Below, piece after piece: positions 34,511 to 47,800 of a stretch of DNA of 64,000 nt. The translations under genes and the position numbers were made by a program. The notes under the pieces were generated by a model. It was not told the origin of the DNA, made no database searches, and was given only the letters and a program-made list of their open reading frames with translations. The stretch covers positions 748,037 through 812,036 of the forward strand of contig NW_021167086.1 of NCBI RefSeq assembly GCF_003711515.1, written 5' to 3'. The DNA is from Sodiomyces alkalinus F11 (lineage: Eukaryota; Ascomycota; Sordariomycetes; Glomerellales; Plectosphaerellaceae). Position 1 is the first letter of the stretch, and the number at the start of each line of letters is the position of its first letter.

Positions 34511-36238
34511 ATGAGCTACGACCAGGGGCAGAACATGCATCCAGCATACCATTATCCGCCGGCTCATCTCCCCCAGCCTCCGCCGCCGCCGCAACACGCT
34601 CCCCATCACCATCCTCATGCTCCCCAGCCGCACCAGTATTCGCATCATCAGCAGCCGCAATACCCGCCGCCGCCCGCCCATCATGCTGCTCACGCCGCGC
34701 CCACCTTGCCTCCGATGCCTTCTTATCCTGCCCAGATACCTCCTCAGATGCCTCCCCAGATGGCCCCTCCCGACATGCCCAGCAACGGCGCACCACCCCA
34801 GCCGCAACTCGTTCCTGAGCCCGTCCGAAGCGTCGAGCCCATCTCGAGAAAAGATGAAGCGGGAAGAATATACAAGTGCGTTCCTAGTTCCGTTCGCCGT
34901 CCACCGTTTGTCTTGCCTCGACTAACGCGAGAAAACCCCAAAACTTGCTCTAGGCTCGACGTCGTCCAGCAACCTAAGCGCGCTCGCATGTGCGGCTTTG
35001 GCGACAAAGACCGCCGGCCCATCACACCTCCACCTTGTGTGCGACTCATTATCATTGATCCAGAGACCGGCAAGGAGGTGGACTGCAAGTATGTCACAGA
35101 GCGCCCTTGCCTTTTACCACGCTTTTCCCCTATCCGATGGGCAGCGATTGCCTTGGAAAAAAGAAAAAAAAAAAAAAAAAAACCCCCCGTCGCGCGCAGT
35201 GCTGACCCCCGTCTTCTGTTTCCAGCGAGATTGATCACTCCATGTACGTCCTCAACGTAGACCTCTGGTCCGAAGATGGCCAGCGCGAAGTCAACCTCGT
35301 CCGACACACCAATAATGCGCCAACCATCTCGTCTACCACGCCTTGCTCCTACACGAACCTTACCGAAACCGCAACCTCGTTTCAGCACATCCTGCCTTCC
35401 AACACACCGCATCGCGATCCTTCGTATCCGCCCCAGGCCGCAATGGGTTATCCGCCCACGCCAGCCTCCCAGTACACCACTCCCGGCTACGCCATGTCAC
35501 CCGGCGGCTATCCAGTTCGTAAGTATATAAAATGCCCTCCCACGTCACACACGCAACCGTCTTAAGGTATACCATACTGACTAGACCCCGCCCAAGATCA
35601 ATTACCTCCGACGAACGGTTACAACCCCAACCCCGGTTACGGCTTCAATGGCATGCCCGAGTACCCTCGCTCGGAGTACGGCTCTGCCCATTTTCATGCC
35701 CGGAACGCGATCGGAGGAGCAGGGGCCCCGCAGGGCATGTACACGAGGAACCTCATCGGAAGTCTGGCGGCCAGTGCTTTCCGTCTATCCGATGTTGACG
35801 AGCACATTGGCATCTGGTTCATCTTGCAGGACTTGAGCGTTCGCACTGAAGGCACTTTCCGGTATGTTTTTTTCTCCCTTTTTTTTTTTCGTTTTTTTTT
35901 GTTTTTGCTTCTTGTTTCTCTTCTTCACACCAGTGTCACCTGAACTGACCATGTCATTTACACAAATCTACAGCCTTCGCTTCTCTTTCGTCAACGTCGG
36001 GCCTCCTTCCAAGCCGGCAAACGGAAACCAAAACTCGACCACTCGGTCCGCCAAGGCGCCCATCCTGGCCTGCTGCTACAGCGAGCCGTTCACCGTCTTC
36101 TCCGCCAAGAAGTTCCCCGGCGTGTGCGAGAGCACGCCTTTGAGCAAGTGCTTCGCCGCCCAAGGCATCAAGATCCCGATACGAAAGGAGGGCCCGGACA
36201 GCAAACGAAACAAGGACGAGGATGAAGATGATTACTGA
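34511..36238 (+). CDS. velB: Velvet-domain regulator VelB
   Basis: Five exons: 34511-34875, 34954-35088, 35226-35518, 35597-35861 and 35974-36238, giving 440 residues. VelB partners VeA, LaeA and VosA in the nucleus to control sexual/asexual development and secondary metabolism. The first 105 residues are His/Pro/Gln-rich. The velvet domain starts near residue 110 with QQPKRARMCGFGDKDRRP and continues through NEIDHSMYVLNVDLWSEDG. A Pro/Tyr-rich insert (about 200-309) splits it, then it resumes with RNLIGSLAASAFRLSDVDEH and FTVFSAKKFPGVCESTPLSK. The split velvet domain and the acidic tail (KRNKDEDEDDY) are typical of VelB rather than VosA or VeA. The third acceptor could be 35596 (chosen) or 35584, changing four residues. 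Intron 2 carries a long A tract (about 35158-35182). Confidence 0.95.
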
Positions 36239-38010
36239 TGATATGATGATGACAATGATGACCACCTTTTTTTTTCTTTTTTTTTTCTTCTTTTTTTTTC
36301 TCCTTCTATTTCCTGCCGCGCCATCAATTCAAAGGGGGGGGGGGGGAAGGGACTTGAATACAGCAACCCGGCGGCATTTTCCATCACGCATCTCTCTCAT
36401 TTTCCACGGTCGATCGCCGAAAAGTCGAATGCCACTCAGGTTACGCCCGGCACCAGCCCCTCTCAAGCTTGCCTCCTTTTTTTTTCTTTTCTTCTTCTTT
36501 CTTTTTGGTGTCCCTATTTTTTCTGTACATACGCACATATTTGTTTCTATTTACTCAACCATAACTTGCAACTGCTGAGCATCCCAAGTTCGCATTGCTC
36601 CCGTTCCCTACGGGATGGTACTCGGGCCTAGAGCTGCCCAGTTCTTCGGCCGGCAACGCGCTAGCTGCATCTGCGAAAGGGGGGGGGGGGGGGTTCTTTG
36701 CATACCGTCTCCATGTTCTCGGTACATGCTCTGTAACCCCTTCTCTTCCTCTTGGTGTCGTGGACATGTACATATCTGTGTCTTCTCTTTCTGTTTTGGA
36801 CTACAGAGGAAACAGAGTACATATAAGTACCTAAGCTAGACAGGCAATGGTTACCTAAGGTAGTAATAAGAGTCGATTGGTCACCTTTTCATCCGTCTTC
36901 CACCAACAACACAACACACGGCGGTTGGCGCCAGTGTGCGTAGCTGCATTCGCCCGGCCTTTCTTGTCCGGCTTAAATTCCCCAACGGCGTGAACCCACT
37001 CTTCTATCTTGTTTTCCCTTTTCTCCAGTCCTTTGTTTGGTATCGGTACAGTCCCACGGATGGCTTCAGCATTATCGTCAAGATGGTTTCGTTCCCTATC
37101 TACCCATCCATACATTTGCGTAGTCAGGAGTTGCTACATACATGACCTGTATAGTTCAGCAAGGTAGAGAAGATCGCAATGCGCTCGCTCGCTCGCTCGC
37201 TCGGTTATTCATTTGCTGCCTCACACTCACTCCCCACCTCTTTCCGGCTGTCAGCCCTAGCCACCCATCCTATCCCCAAGCCCGTTAGAAAAGCAAAAGA
37301 CAAAGGCGAAGCCTGATGGGAACAAGCCACCCGCTTGGCCAAGTCAAGTTCCATGCTACAGGACAGCCAAAAAGCAAGATAGGGGGGAAAAAGGAAGAAA
37401 GTGGGGCAGAATAGTGGTAGTGGAAAAAAAGAGAAAGGGGCATTTCCTTCTTCGTTTTTACGGGATTTCTCTCTGAAATCGCCGTTGCATAATCCGTTTC
37501 TGTCCGAGGCTTCATTATACCGTCCTTCCCCTGTAGAGGCCTTATAAGAGAAATGAAGAAAAAATGAAGAAAAAATGAAGAAGAAAAAAGCGCCCCGTCC
37601 TGATAATACCTATCCGATCCGTCGCCAACAATACTCAGTTACAAGGTATTAGGAAGAGTGGTATCAAATGACCGCTGCCTGAGGGGCTTGGTCATGACTG
37701 GTAGTGATTCTGGCCTGGTATAAGGCAGAAACAAAGTCGCCCAATGACGTTTGATGCATGATCGGTTTGCTTCGTTTGGCGTTTATCCATCCACATGATT
37801 ATGGGATTCACAAGTTTTTTAGCCATGGCTCTGTAGGTGAACCATGTACATCTTGCGATGTGCGCAAACCAACCTGCGCGTGCGCATAGAACCATCAGAT
37901 ATTATCTCAAAGGTTCAGCGGTATATGCTGAGTGCCATATATGAACTGCACATGGCATGACCCTTCCATGAAGGAAATGTTAGGAGTTTATGCATGAAAC
38001 CTGGTAGAGT
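36239..38010. other. Intergenic region between velB and the RhoGEF gene
   Basis: Convergent 3' flanks. Contains T-rich runs after velB, two G runs (13 G at 36334-36346, 15 G at 36679-36693), a (GCTC)n microsatellite at about 37183-37203, and short TACCTAAG-type repeats near 36825-36860. No gene seen. Confidence 0.65.
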
Positions 38011-41000
38011 CTAGGAGTCGGCAAGTTTGGCAAAGTGCTTTGACCAGATCCATCCCACTTCCTCGGCAGGATCATCTTGGTTTTTGGCCAGCCAGAGCTC
38101 TCCTTTCTCAGCAACAACGTCAAAAATCTGCCAGTATTGTCAGTCAACGGGAACTACGTGGTTACTCGGCATCGGTTGGAAATACCTCGCCAGCTTGGTA
38201 CGTGAGATACGGGTATCCGGCTTCATGTTTGGTCGTCTCGATATTGAATTCGAAGAGCGATGCCGCCAGCCACAACACGTTGTATCCAATCCTGGCATGG
38301 ACACGTTCACGAGACGATGCCCTCGATTGTCGTTGGCTTTCTTCGGCACCATCCGTCATGGGAAGAGCTGAGTGGAAGAGTCCAGAGTATCGCCTCGATT
38401 CCGGCGGCGCTGGGTTGGGGGAATTGTATGTCGAACTCGACTCGCGCAATGCATTGGCACTCGATTCGGAGCTTTGTCGCGGCAGACCGCCCGAGTCATA
38501 ACTCCATCCGGTTCCGGGCCGGGTGGACGGCGAGGGAGCGCCAGTGGGGGTACCAGAAGACGACTCGCCTCCGATGAGCGGCGATGCAGTCGCTCCAGCC
38601 TGAGGTGAAGGTCGCGAAACGTTGAGACCCGCATAATAGTCCCGGTAATAATACTGGTGGGGGCTTGGAATCGACGGCGATGGAGACAGCGAGAGCTGTC
38701 CACCCGAGTGCCTGGCAAAGTCCGGAGCCGGCAACACAGGTGCATGATCGCTGTTCACCGACCTCCCACGGATCCGCGGGCTGAGCTCGGCCGGGCGATG
38801 ACGCACCCTAGACGCTCCGTCGTCCGTGCTGGCACGGGTGTTGGTAGTGGACAGAGATGCTCTGCCCTTGTAGGCCGGATTCAGGATGCCGATGCTCTGA
38901 AGCTGCTCGTGCGCAAATTTGTAGTCGGCCTGGAACGTGGAGACAATGTCTTGAATCTCCGGCACCTCGGGGGAGTCACCGAGCACCGCTTTGACTTTGT
39001 CTTTCCAAATTCCATACCAGTTTGCCTGAATGTTGACCAGGTTTCCGAGGCAAATGTTGCCAACCCTTTCTGTCAGGCCTGACAGCTTCGGCAGTTCCTT
39101 CTTCAGCGTCTCGTTGAGCGCTTCATATTGCTCCACTTGTTCTTTCAGCTTAGCATCGATAGACTTGCCGGCTTTCTTCAGCTGCTCAGCTCTCTCGTAG
39201 TCCGCCCTTCGCTTGGCCCGCTTCTTCATGGCTAGAGACGGATTGCCGTACGCTTGAATGACCAGTTCGAAAGGCTCGATGACATGTTTGCGCACTTGGG
39301 CAAGCTAACGTGGCAGATTAGGTCAGAGAGTATCACACCGAAAGGGAGAAATGGGTCGACGTCGCTTACATGTTGGTCAAGGGCCATCTTCTCAATGTCT
39401 CTCATCGACACGTTGAACTGGACCCATTTGCTCTCCAGTTCGGGGTAGCTTCCTGGCTGAAGCCTCATGACGAGTTCCATGGACGAGAGGTACTGCAGAA
39501 ATTCGTGGACGTATGCGCTCACTTGCCTGGTGTAAAACTCGACGTCTCGAAGGACGACCTGCAGCCGAAGGAAGTCATCGCTGAACTTGTCCTGGAGCTT
39601 CGCGTACACGGCGTCCTCGGGAATCCTGGTGCTTGATGCTTGGAGCTTATCCACCCTCTTGCCAAATGCGCGAGCAAAGCCGGTCTTGACGTCGGACTCC
39701 TTGCGCTTCCGTCCGACAATCTGCCCGACTAGCTCAAAGTTCTTTTTCGTTTTGTTGATCTCGATAATGGCAGTTTCTAGGATCTCTTTGGCCGAAATCA
39801 AGGCCGCACGGTCAGGGTGGTCTTGAGGCGTATGCTGCAACAGCGTGACGATGAGATTAGGGTATTTCGTGATCCTCTGCATGGGTTTGATGAGAAGGGA
39901 GTCGAGGTCCCACGCCGCGGTGAGATCCTTCGCCACCTCGTTGCACTCGTTGAGCCAGACTTGCACAGTCGGATCTTGCTGAATCTGGATGAGTCTCTTT
40001 GCAGCATGGCCGCTATTCCGTAAAAAGCCTTCGTGCGCAGCCTTCATCTTTTCCATGTTTTGCTGGAAAAGAGGGCCGAAAACCACAGAACGGTCCTTGG
40101 CATCGTCCGACTCGTTGGACGTGACCGTCTCCGGTTGAACGCCTTCTTCCGTCGGCTGGGCTGAACGTCGTCCCAGCGGCGTGTAGACGGGAGCGGCGGC
40201 TTCTTTGAGCTGGGCGAGGAAAGCAGTGTGGAAGACAACAATCTCATCGACATTACGGAAAATAAGCTTGATCGTCTTCCCGTCGAGCCTTGGGCAGGCT
40301 TCGGCTGTGCCCTTGTAGATCTCCTCGACTATGTTCATGTCTCTCACGAATACCATTTCGGTATCGATTAGCTCCTTGATGACATTGCGTCGCTGTTGAA
40401 GCCTGCGCCGTTCCTTCTTTGCCGTCTCATCATCTTCCTGAATCGACCCTGCCGCCGTTGACGACCTCTGGTCCGGGTCAACAAGGGTCGGTCCACCAAT
40501 AGATGGCTCTCTCACGCCGAGAGACTCGCGATCAACGGAATGCGGCGTGGAAATGGGTCGAGCATGGTCCTCACTTCCGCGCCTGGAGGAACCAACCAGC
40601 GTCTGATAGGTACTGGACGGCGGCCTGCGAAACTCGCTGATGGAACTCGATGCCGGGGTAGGTACAGGAGGTGGCTCGTAGTCTGGCAAGGGCACATGAG
40701 ACAGGTTCCGGCTCATCCGGTTAGAAAGGTACGGGATGGAAAACCCTTCTCCGGTGTCAATCTCAGGAAGCTGATGGCTGCCCATAGGCAGCGGTGACTG
40801 ATTGACGCCAGCATCGAGCGGCGACAGGTTTGGGCTGTAATAACTGCTGTGTCTTGCAGACGAGGCTTCGGATCCAGACCCTGCGCGGTAGCTCACGTCC
40901 GATGCGAACGGGGGCTTCGGCGGTGGTAAGGGTTCATCTTGAAGCATTGATTCCCTAGATACGCGTGACGAGGCGTCATTGCTCTCGATCGAGAAGTCGG

Positions 41001-43041
41001 TCCAGACAGAGTGCTGGCTTGCTCGGTTCGCAAATGACAGAAGGGCCGGCGCGGTCAGACCTTCTGATATATCGGGCGTCTGGTGAGTTGGGTGAGTTCC
41101 CCGATGCCCATCATTGATAGGCTCGGAGTCGCATGATGAGGCCCGATCTGAGGATAGGGTGTCCCGGGTTCGATCTTCCGTCTTACAATAAACGTCTAAT
41201 GTCGCCGAGGCTCCGCAGGACTGAACATCCTGTTGCGACGTGGGGTGCTCGGCTTCTCGCGCCTCGCCGTGATCTAAGCTCGTGAGGCAGCTTTCACCAT
41301 CGCACTCGTCCTCGTCTGCACTGAGAGGGACTGCCGTCTCCTGGGGAATACTTTGGTCGTCGGACTCGCGTCGAAGGATCTGGATGACCGTTCCGAGCGG
41401 GGGGCCGGCATAAGGAATCGGTTCGTAGTCCTCTGAGAAGGCACCGGGCACGGAGTGATCACGGTCTTCCCTAGTACCGACCGTGAGCTCCGGTTGTGAC
41501 GCGACTTGGGGAGGTATGCGAGGAGAAATATGGCCGTCTAGCACCACTTTGATTGACGCAGTATCGTCTTCGGCTGGCTCGTCCTCGAACGGGTATTTGT
41601 ATTCGGCTTTCTCGTGGCCTGGTGCCGAAAGATCCACAGGAACAGAGTCTACCTCCGTAATGGGTTGGGGCTGTACCTGATCAGGCTCTGTATCAGGCAA
41701 GATGAGGCCCAATCCGAATGGGGCTTGAGCATATTCTACCTCCACGGGGGGGATAGTCTGTGGCTCGGTATCGAATTCCGTGGTTTCGCTTGTGGCCGAA
41801 ACGGCGGAAGGGGGTGGCTCATCCGCATTGGCCGGAGGTGTGCTGACAGGAAAGCTGCCCGGAATCCCAAGAGCAAGCAGCTCTTTCGCGGCAACCGGCG
41901 GAGTCGGCACGTCTGGGCTGGTTTCCACCGGCGTCGGTGTTGCTGTTGACGCACTTGAGGGTTGCTTTTCCGGTTGTTCGAGATGCGGTGAAGAAGTAGC
42001 CTCGTGCTCGGATTTTTTCTCGAATTGGGACTGCAACGCTAGCAAGGCGGCTTTGGCTCTCGCCGCCTCTTCGAGCTCCTTCTTACGTTTCTCTGCAGCT
42101 CGCTGTCTCGCTTCCCGAGCCTGGGTATCCCTTATTGACTTGCTGTACGCTAGCCTGATATGTTCCCTTCGCTGCTCAAAGTCAACAGGGCCGATGGATA
42201 TTTTGCGCCTTGCGGCCGACTCCCCAGATTTCTGGGCCGTTTGGGACGCGTTCCGGTGAGGCGACTTGGCCCTGTCGGCTGCCTTCATGCGAGAGCTTGC
42301 TGTGGTCGCTGTGGCTACTGACTGTCGAGGGCGAGAACTTCGTAGGGGTGGTGACGGCTTCGGAGCAGGGGCGGCCACGTAGGCTGCGAGGCGCGCATTG
42401 CTGTTCGACGTGGCGACGCCTCGAGCAGGTGTCCTTCGCGTCGGCACGGTTTCTGTCGATGTCTTCGCTCGGTTGGTAGAGGAGTTAGACTGCCTCGAAG
42501 TCCTGCCGTTCGGGCTGGGAGGGACAAGGTCGGCGGCGGGGATCGTTCGTTTGAGGTAGGAGGGGCTGGCTCTCGGGCTGTCGGTGGGAGACGAGGTTCC
42601 GGACGTAGCAGCCGATGTCTGGTTTCCCAGTCTGCGGACGGAAATGGGGAGTCTGGAAGTCGGAGAAGTTGCGTGGGATCGTTGACGCGTAACTTGGGAT
42701 GGGGCTGGTTTCCTTGTGGCCGGGGAGGCGGTATCGCTCTGCGTTCGGCCATGGCTTCGGGGCAACTGAGAAGCATGAACCGGTTGCGTGAACTGAGGTT
42801 CCGGTTGGGCACTACGATACCAATCGGTCGGTGATGGCGGTTCGATCATGTCTGGGTCAGACAAGGTGCGCTGGTGCACAACCTTTGCGTGAAGAAGATA
42901 GGATTCTGAGCCCCGCCGTGGTCGGACACCAAAAGCCTCGATGCCGTATCCCGCTGACTGGTTATCGTGCTGTTCCGGTAAGATCTCACCAAAGAGAAGA
43001 CTTTGAGGTAGTGGTAGTATGGATGAGTCGCCTGGCGACAT
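38011..43041 (-). CDS. Rho-family GEF with DH, BAR and SH3 domains
   Basis: Three exons read from the complement: 43041-39370, 39304-38186 and 38127-38011, giving about 1,635 residues. Residues 1-880 are Ser/Pro-rich and disordered, with a basic Ala/Arg/Lys coiled stretch. A DH (RhoGEF) domain follows at about 880-1110 (NVIKELIDTEMVFVRDMNIV; LLIKPMQRITKYPNLI is its core helix). A BAR domain (about 1120-1360) contains SMRDIEKMALDQH and, after splicing, LAQVRKHVIEPFELVIQAYG. A long Ser-rich linker leads to a C-terminal SH3 domain (about 1570-1632, AASLFEFN to EVGWIWSKHF), completed only by the last splice. DH followed by BAR is the plan of Tuba-like Cdc42 GEFs such as fission yeast Gef1, so it probably activates Cdc42 or a related GTPase at sites of polarity or septation. 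The GTPase target is inferred. Confidence 0.92.
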
Positions 43042-44880
43042 TATGGGTGGTTGTGAAGGTAGATTGGAAGGGGTTGTTTAGGAGGAAGATCAATCGAAGA
43101 CAATGATTTGGATACTGATTTGCGATAGGAGGAAGGCAGGGAAGGTACCTTATGGAGTAGACGGTAATGCCCCAGGTGTTGGTACCTGATGAATAAAGGC
43201 AAGACAGGTTCTTGAAGGAAAGTGGCACGTTGAGTGGTACCTGCCTTAGCGACTATAGGATTAATTAGGCCAGGAAGACAAGTCAGGCAGGTACGATGCA
43301 GCTATTAAAGAAGGACATTGAAGGCAAGAACAGTTTGGTTCTGTCCTAAACCTATCAATACAAAATAAAGTGCATGCAAGGGAAGAAGGAAGGAGCCAGC
43401 GAAGAGAAGGCCAATGTGTGGGTGGGTGATATCCGTAGAGTGGTGGGCTACATTAGACAGGGACAACATGGGGAGTCCCTCCTAAAGGACCTAGTCCCTG
43501 CTTGTGTCTACCTGCAAGAGACTTTAGGGTACAGAAACAGCATTGACCTCACACGGGATTTAAGCCCTGAGACGGTATCTATCTAATTACGACTTGGTAC
43601 TTATCGGTACCTGAGACTAAGCCTACCACACAGCGCCACGCCGCCAACGACTTGCCCCCCGCATTTACCGAGTACTTCTGACCGTATACTGTATTCATAA
43701 GGTACGTTTGTACCTACCTACACCCACCTAAGGTACCTAAGGTAAGGTACCTTATTAGGTAGGTACCTTAGGTAACCAAACAGCCTCACAACACGCACTT
43801 CTCTCATTACCTACCTAGGTCAAGGTATATTAAATGTCAGGATCCTTACTCCGTACGGGCAACGGAGTACACATGCTGCCTTGCCTCTTCCGCACGAGTA
43901 GCTACCTTACTCCTTGTCGTGAGCCGTGGGCATCATCCCATCCCTCATAGTGTTACAGAGTAAGTAGTGCGTCTAAACTTTTGGCTTATGACGGCACCTT
44001 CGGGACCTGTCGGCCTCTACCTTAGTTGATAGCGACAAAGGACTAGCTAGCACTAGACCCATCGCGCTTGGGTCGTGGGACAAATGCAACGAGCTTTTGC
44101 GATGCCGCACGCCACTTGTTGTGTAAGGTACCATTTAAAGTGGTAGATGCCGAGACCGAAAATTGTTTGTACCGAATCGTCTTATCTCGCACAACATACG
44201 GATACAAGCCCCACTCAACCTCAGGTACGCCAGTTCGACGACGTCTCTGGCCAAATTGTTCGACGAAGGCTCTGGTTAAACTACTTTCTAGTTCGCCAGG
44301 GTTCTGAATTGTGAGTACGTATATTTAGATGGAATAATCTAGACTTCCTGTTTTCGGATGAGCAACTAGGTAGCCTTCTCGCAGCCAGCCAGGACGGGAG
44401 ATCTTCCAGCCTGCAGATCAGCAAGAAGCAACAACTCGATGCCAATTCGTATCTCAGCATGTCATCGTAGCATCGTGCGCAACAGATGAATATCAATCTT
44501 TTTCTTCTTCCTCCTTTTCCTTGTCCTTACTCTGTTGCTTATCAAAATAAGAATGGGGCAAAAGAAAAGAGAAGAATCACCACACGGGAAATTCCAGCAT
44601 GTGCGGGTGGAAGTACTGGTGGGAGGTGAACAAATTGCACTTTGAAGTTGGAGTCGAGATAAATAAGAGACCAATATGACCGAACCTAGTGCTTAGTCAT
44701 TTGTGTACCCGTGTGTCACCCCTAAATTGTACGTCTATACAGTATGAAGCAGCACAGTGTAAGACCGCAGCTTGAATACGCGTCACGGCTCTTGAACTCG
44801 CGTTCATCAACCCGAGCACATAGAAGGTGCCCTGCGAAGATCAAGTCGCACCCATCAATGGCTTTCAAAACAATACTATA
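43042..44880. promoter_or_regulatory. Divergent region between the RhoGEF and TERT genes
   Basis: About 1.8 kb separates two divergent starts and must hold both promoters. Its most visible feature is the GGTACC/CCTAAGG repeat cluster with an inverted repeat (43726-43773). No coding frame was convincing. Confidence 0.5.
43726..43773. repeat. 13-bp inverted repeat in a CCTAAGGTACC cluster
   Basis: acctaaggtacct (43726-43738) is exactly the reverse complement of aggtaccttaggt (43761-43773), with a 22-nt spacer that itself contains GGTACC. Similar short runs recur in other intergenic regions of the window. Confidence 0.85.
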
Positions 44881-47800
44881 ATGGCCGCAAATTGCCGGAT
44901 CAAGCGGTCAGCGAATAATCACGAGTGTCCTAACGGCCTCCCACCGGCCAAGAGAGCCCGCCATAAGAACACCGTGCCGGTCAGCCATGCCATACTGCAG
45001 CACTACTTCTCAAAGATCCAGACTCTACGCGAGTATCTCATTTCCAACCTACCCAGGTCGTCTAGGCTCAGGCGCAAGAAAATTGCCAGTTTAGGGCTGC
45101 GTTCGGGGCCGCCAGCCTCAGAGGAACGGGGCATAAATCCCACCGAAACTCTTCTCTGTAGCCTACTTGACGACACCCTCGTGGCAATCCCCCATGGTCC
45201 TCCTTCTCAGCAGCATCAACAGCAACAGCAGAATGCGGAGAAGGATGATGACCGCTGGGAGCGATGGGTTTCGTTCTCCCAGAAAGGGGACGAGTCTTAC
45301 GTAACTCTTTCTGGTGACCCGGCCGACGCTCTCTACTCCCAGTCAGAGGTAAAGGGAGGACATCGCACTACACCCGGCAATCTGTACTGATTGTCCTTGT
45401 CTAGATTGTGGACTTCGTCGTATGGCTCTTGTTTTCCAGGACCCGGGCCCCCAGCTCTTGGCCAAAGCATCTTCTGTGCGATGGATATCGCAGGACCCCG
45501 TCATCTGCCGCCACGGTCTCTGGTATTCCGGGACTTTACTCCTTGTTTCCAAATCGTCACGTCGAGACCCTAAAAGAGGCCCCTTGGCCGCAACTTCTGA
45601 TGCTTCTTGGACAGTCTGGCGAGAAGATGATGATCGATTTACTCATCGACTGCGCCATCTTCGTGCCGCTACAGGCTGGAGTCGGAAACTTCTATCAGCT
45701 TAGTGGCACTCCCATTTCTCAGCTGAATCCGGGTAAACGGTGTAGAGACGGCGATTCTCAATCTCCAGATGCGTCTGCTCCGGAAGTATCTCCGTCCGGA
45801 ATCTCATTCGTGAGGAGCCGCATGTTGTATGCACGTCCCGCCCTCAATGGGCGAGGCCACGTCAACTTTGGCCTCCGACACATTCGTATGGAAAACCCGG
45901 TAGCGACTGGATGTGCCGTTCCGACTTTGCTAACATGGTCTACTAGATGTCCTCAACCGGTGTCCGTATGTAGAACCTTCAACAACAGAAGAAAAGGAAG
46001 CCGGCGGGCAGGTCGACTCGCAAAATCAGGAGAGGACGCAGAAAGTAATGATGTACATCTTCGCGCGGCAGTTTGGTCTACACAACGCTTTCACTTCTCC
46101 AGTCGACAGAACCAAGACGGCGCAAAAACTGCAAGATTACACCCTGCGGGAGGATGAGATCAAAGCCTATCGCCAGGGCCTAGGAGTACCCGATGGGAAA
46201 CCGGCCCCTATTCGGATCCCCAAGCGACTACGCGGAGACGCGACACGGCTGACTCAACGCCTTCAAATTCTCCACGGCCGTTGCTCCTACACGGAATTGC
46301 TCCGTTACTATTGCCCGACCCCTCTAGATCTCAAATCGAGCAGGGCTTCGACGTCCAAAACAACGAACCACGGCGAGGACTCCATCCTAGGAGGTCAAAA
46401 TGCGAAGCCAAGCACCGAGCGGTTGCTGGTAGCAGCTGGTCCTCGTCGGAAGTCGGCGGGCAAAGAGCGCAAAGGGCCCAGGGCGATTCCGGCTTCCCAG
46501 CCGGTCATTACATTCGACACCCTGACTGAGTTGGCGACACCACCCTCCCAGGTGTCCGCCTTCTGTCAGGCCACCTTGTCAAAAATCATACCGAACGAGT
46601 TCTGGGGCAGTGGGCCGCATCAATCCTATAACAAACGTCTCATTATGGCTAAAGTCGATCACTTCGTTAAGCTACGGAGATTTGAGTCCATGTCCCTTCG
46701 CGAGGTCGCCGACGGGCTGAAGGTACGTTTCGTCACAATAACTGCCTAGGTGCATGTAAAGAGTCTCCGACAGTTGATGTTCTAGTTTTGCAGGTCACGG
46801 GCATCGGTTGGCTCGCACCCCCTGGGCTAAGGTCTAACAAGACGAGTCGGACCGATCTGGCCAAACGACTCGAAATACTGAACGAATGGCTCTATTATGT
46901 TTTTGACTCCTTATTGATACCCCTCCTTCGCAGTAATTTTTATATTACCGAATCCAGCGTTCATCGATACAGCCTGTTTTTCTTCCGTCACGATGTCTGG
47001 CGCTTTGTAGCGGAGCCAGCCATGGCCACCCTTAAGACGAACATGTTCGAGGAGGTGAAGCTGAGTCGGGCCATGGAAATACTCGATTCCAGGAAGCTGG
47101 GTTTCGGCCAGATGAGACTCCTGCCAAAGGAGACGACAATGCGACCTATTATGAATCTCCAGAGACGAACGGCGGCCATGGGAAAGAAGGAGATACTAGG
47201 ACCAAGCATCAACGCTATCCTGGGGCCCGTGTATTCTGTATTCAGGTTGGAAAAGGTATTTCTCGTTGCTTGCTTTCCTTTCTTTATTTTTCTTTGTTTT
47301 TCTTTCCGGCTTCGCGCTGACCCAGACAACAGGACCTGAACCCTTCGAAACTGGGCTCGTCTCTCTTTTCCGTTGCAGATATCCACAAACGACTGAAGGC
47401 GTTTCGCACCAAGCTTGGGTCGCCGCAGAAGACGCTCTACTTTGTCAAGGTAGACGTGCGATCTGCCTTCGACACCATTCCCCAGGAGGCTATGCTCCGC
47501 CTCCTGCAGGAAATCCCCAGCGAGGAGGTGTACAAACTGATGAAGCACGTGGAAATCAAATCCACGCACCTCGAGGACGTCGTAAAGCCAATGCGGCGGT
47601 GGCACACCGTTGCTCTGACCGAGCACGACCGGTCAACCTTCGTCCAAAGGGCTCAGAATCGGCTGGCTCATGGCAAGAAACATACAATCTTCGTGGACAG
47701 TGCGATGGCGAGGCCACAAAATGCCCGGGACCTACTGGATCTGGTGGCTTCTCACATAGGCCAGAATTTAGTAAAGATTGGGAAGAAGTTCTACCGCCAA

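Noticed and set aside
43690..43800. CCTAAGG runs as interstitial telomere repeats
   Set aside because: The unit is TACCTAAGG/GGTACC, not the fungal telomere unit TTAGGG, and no tandem array of the latter occurs.
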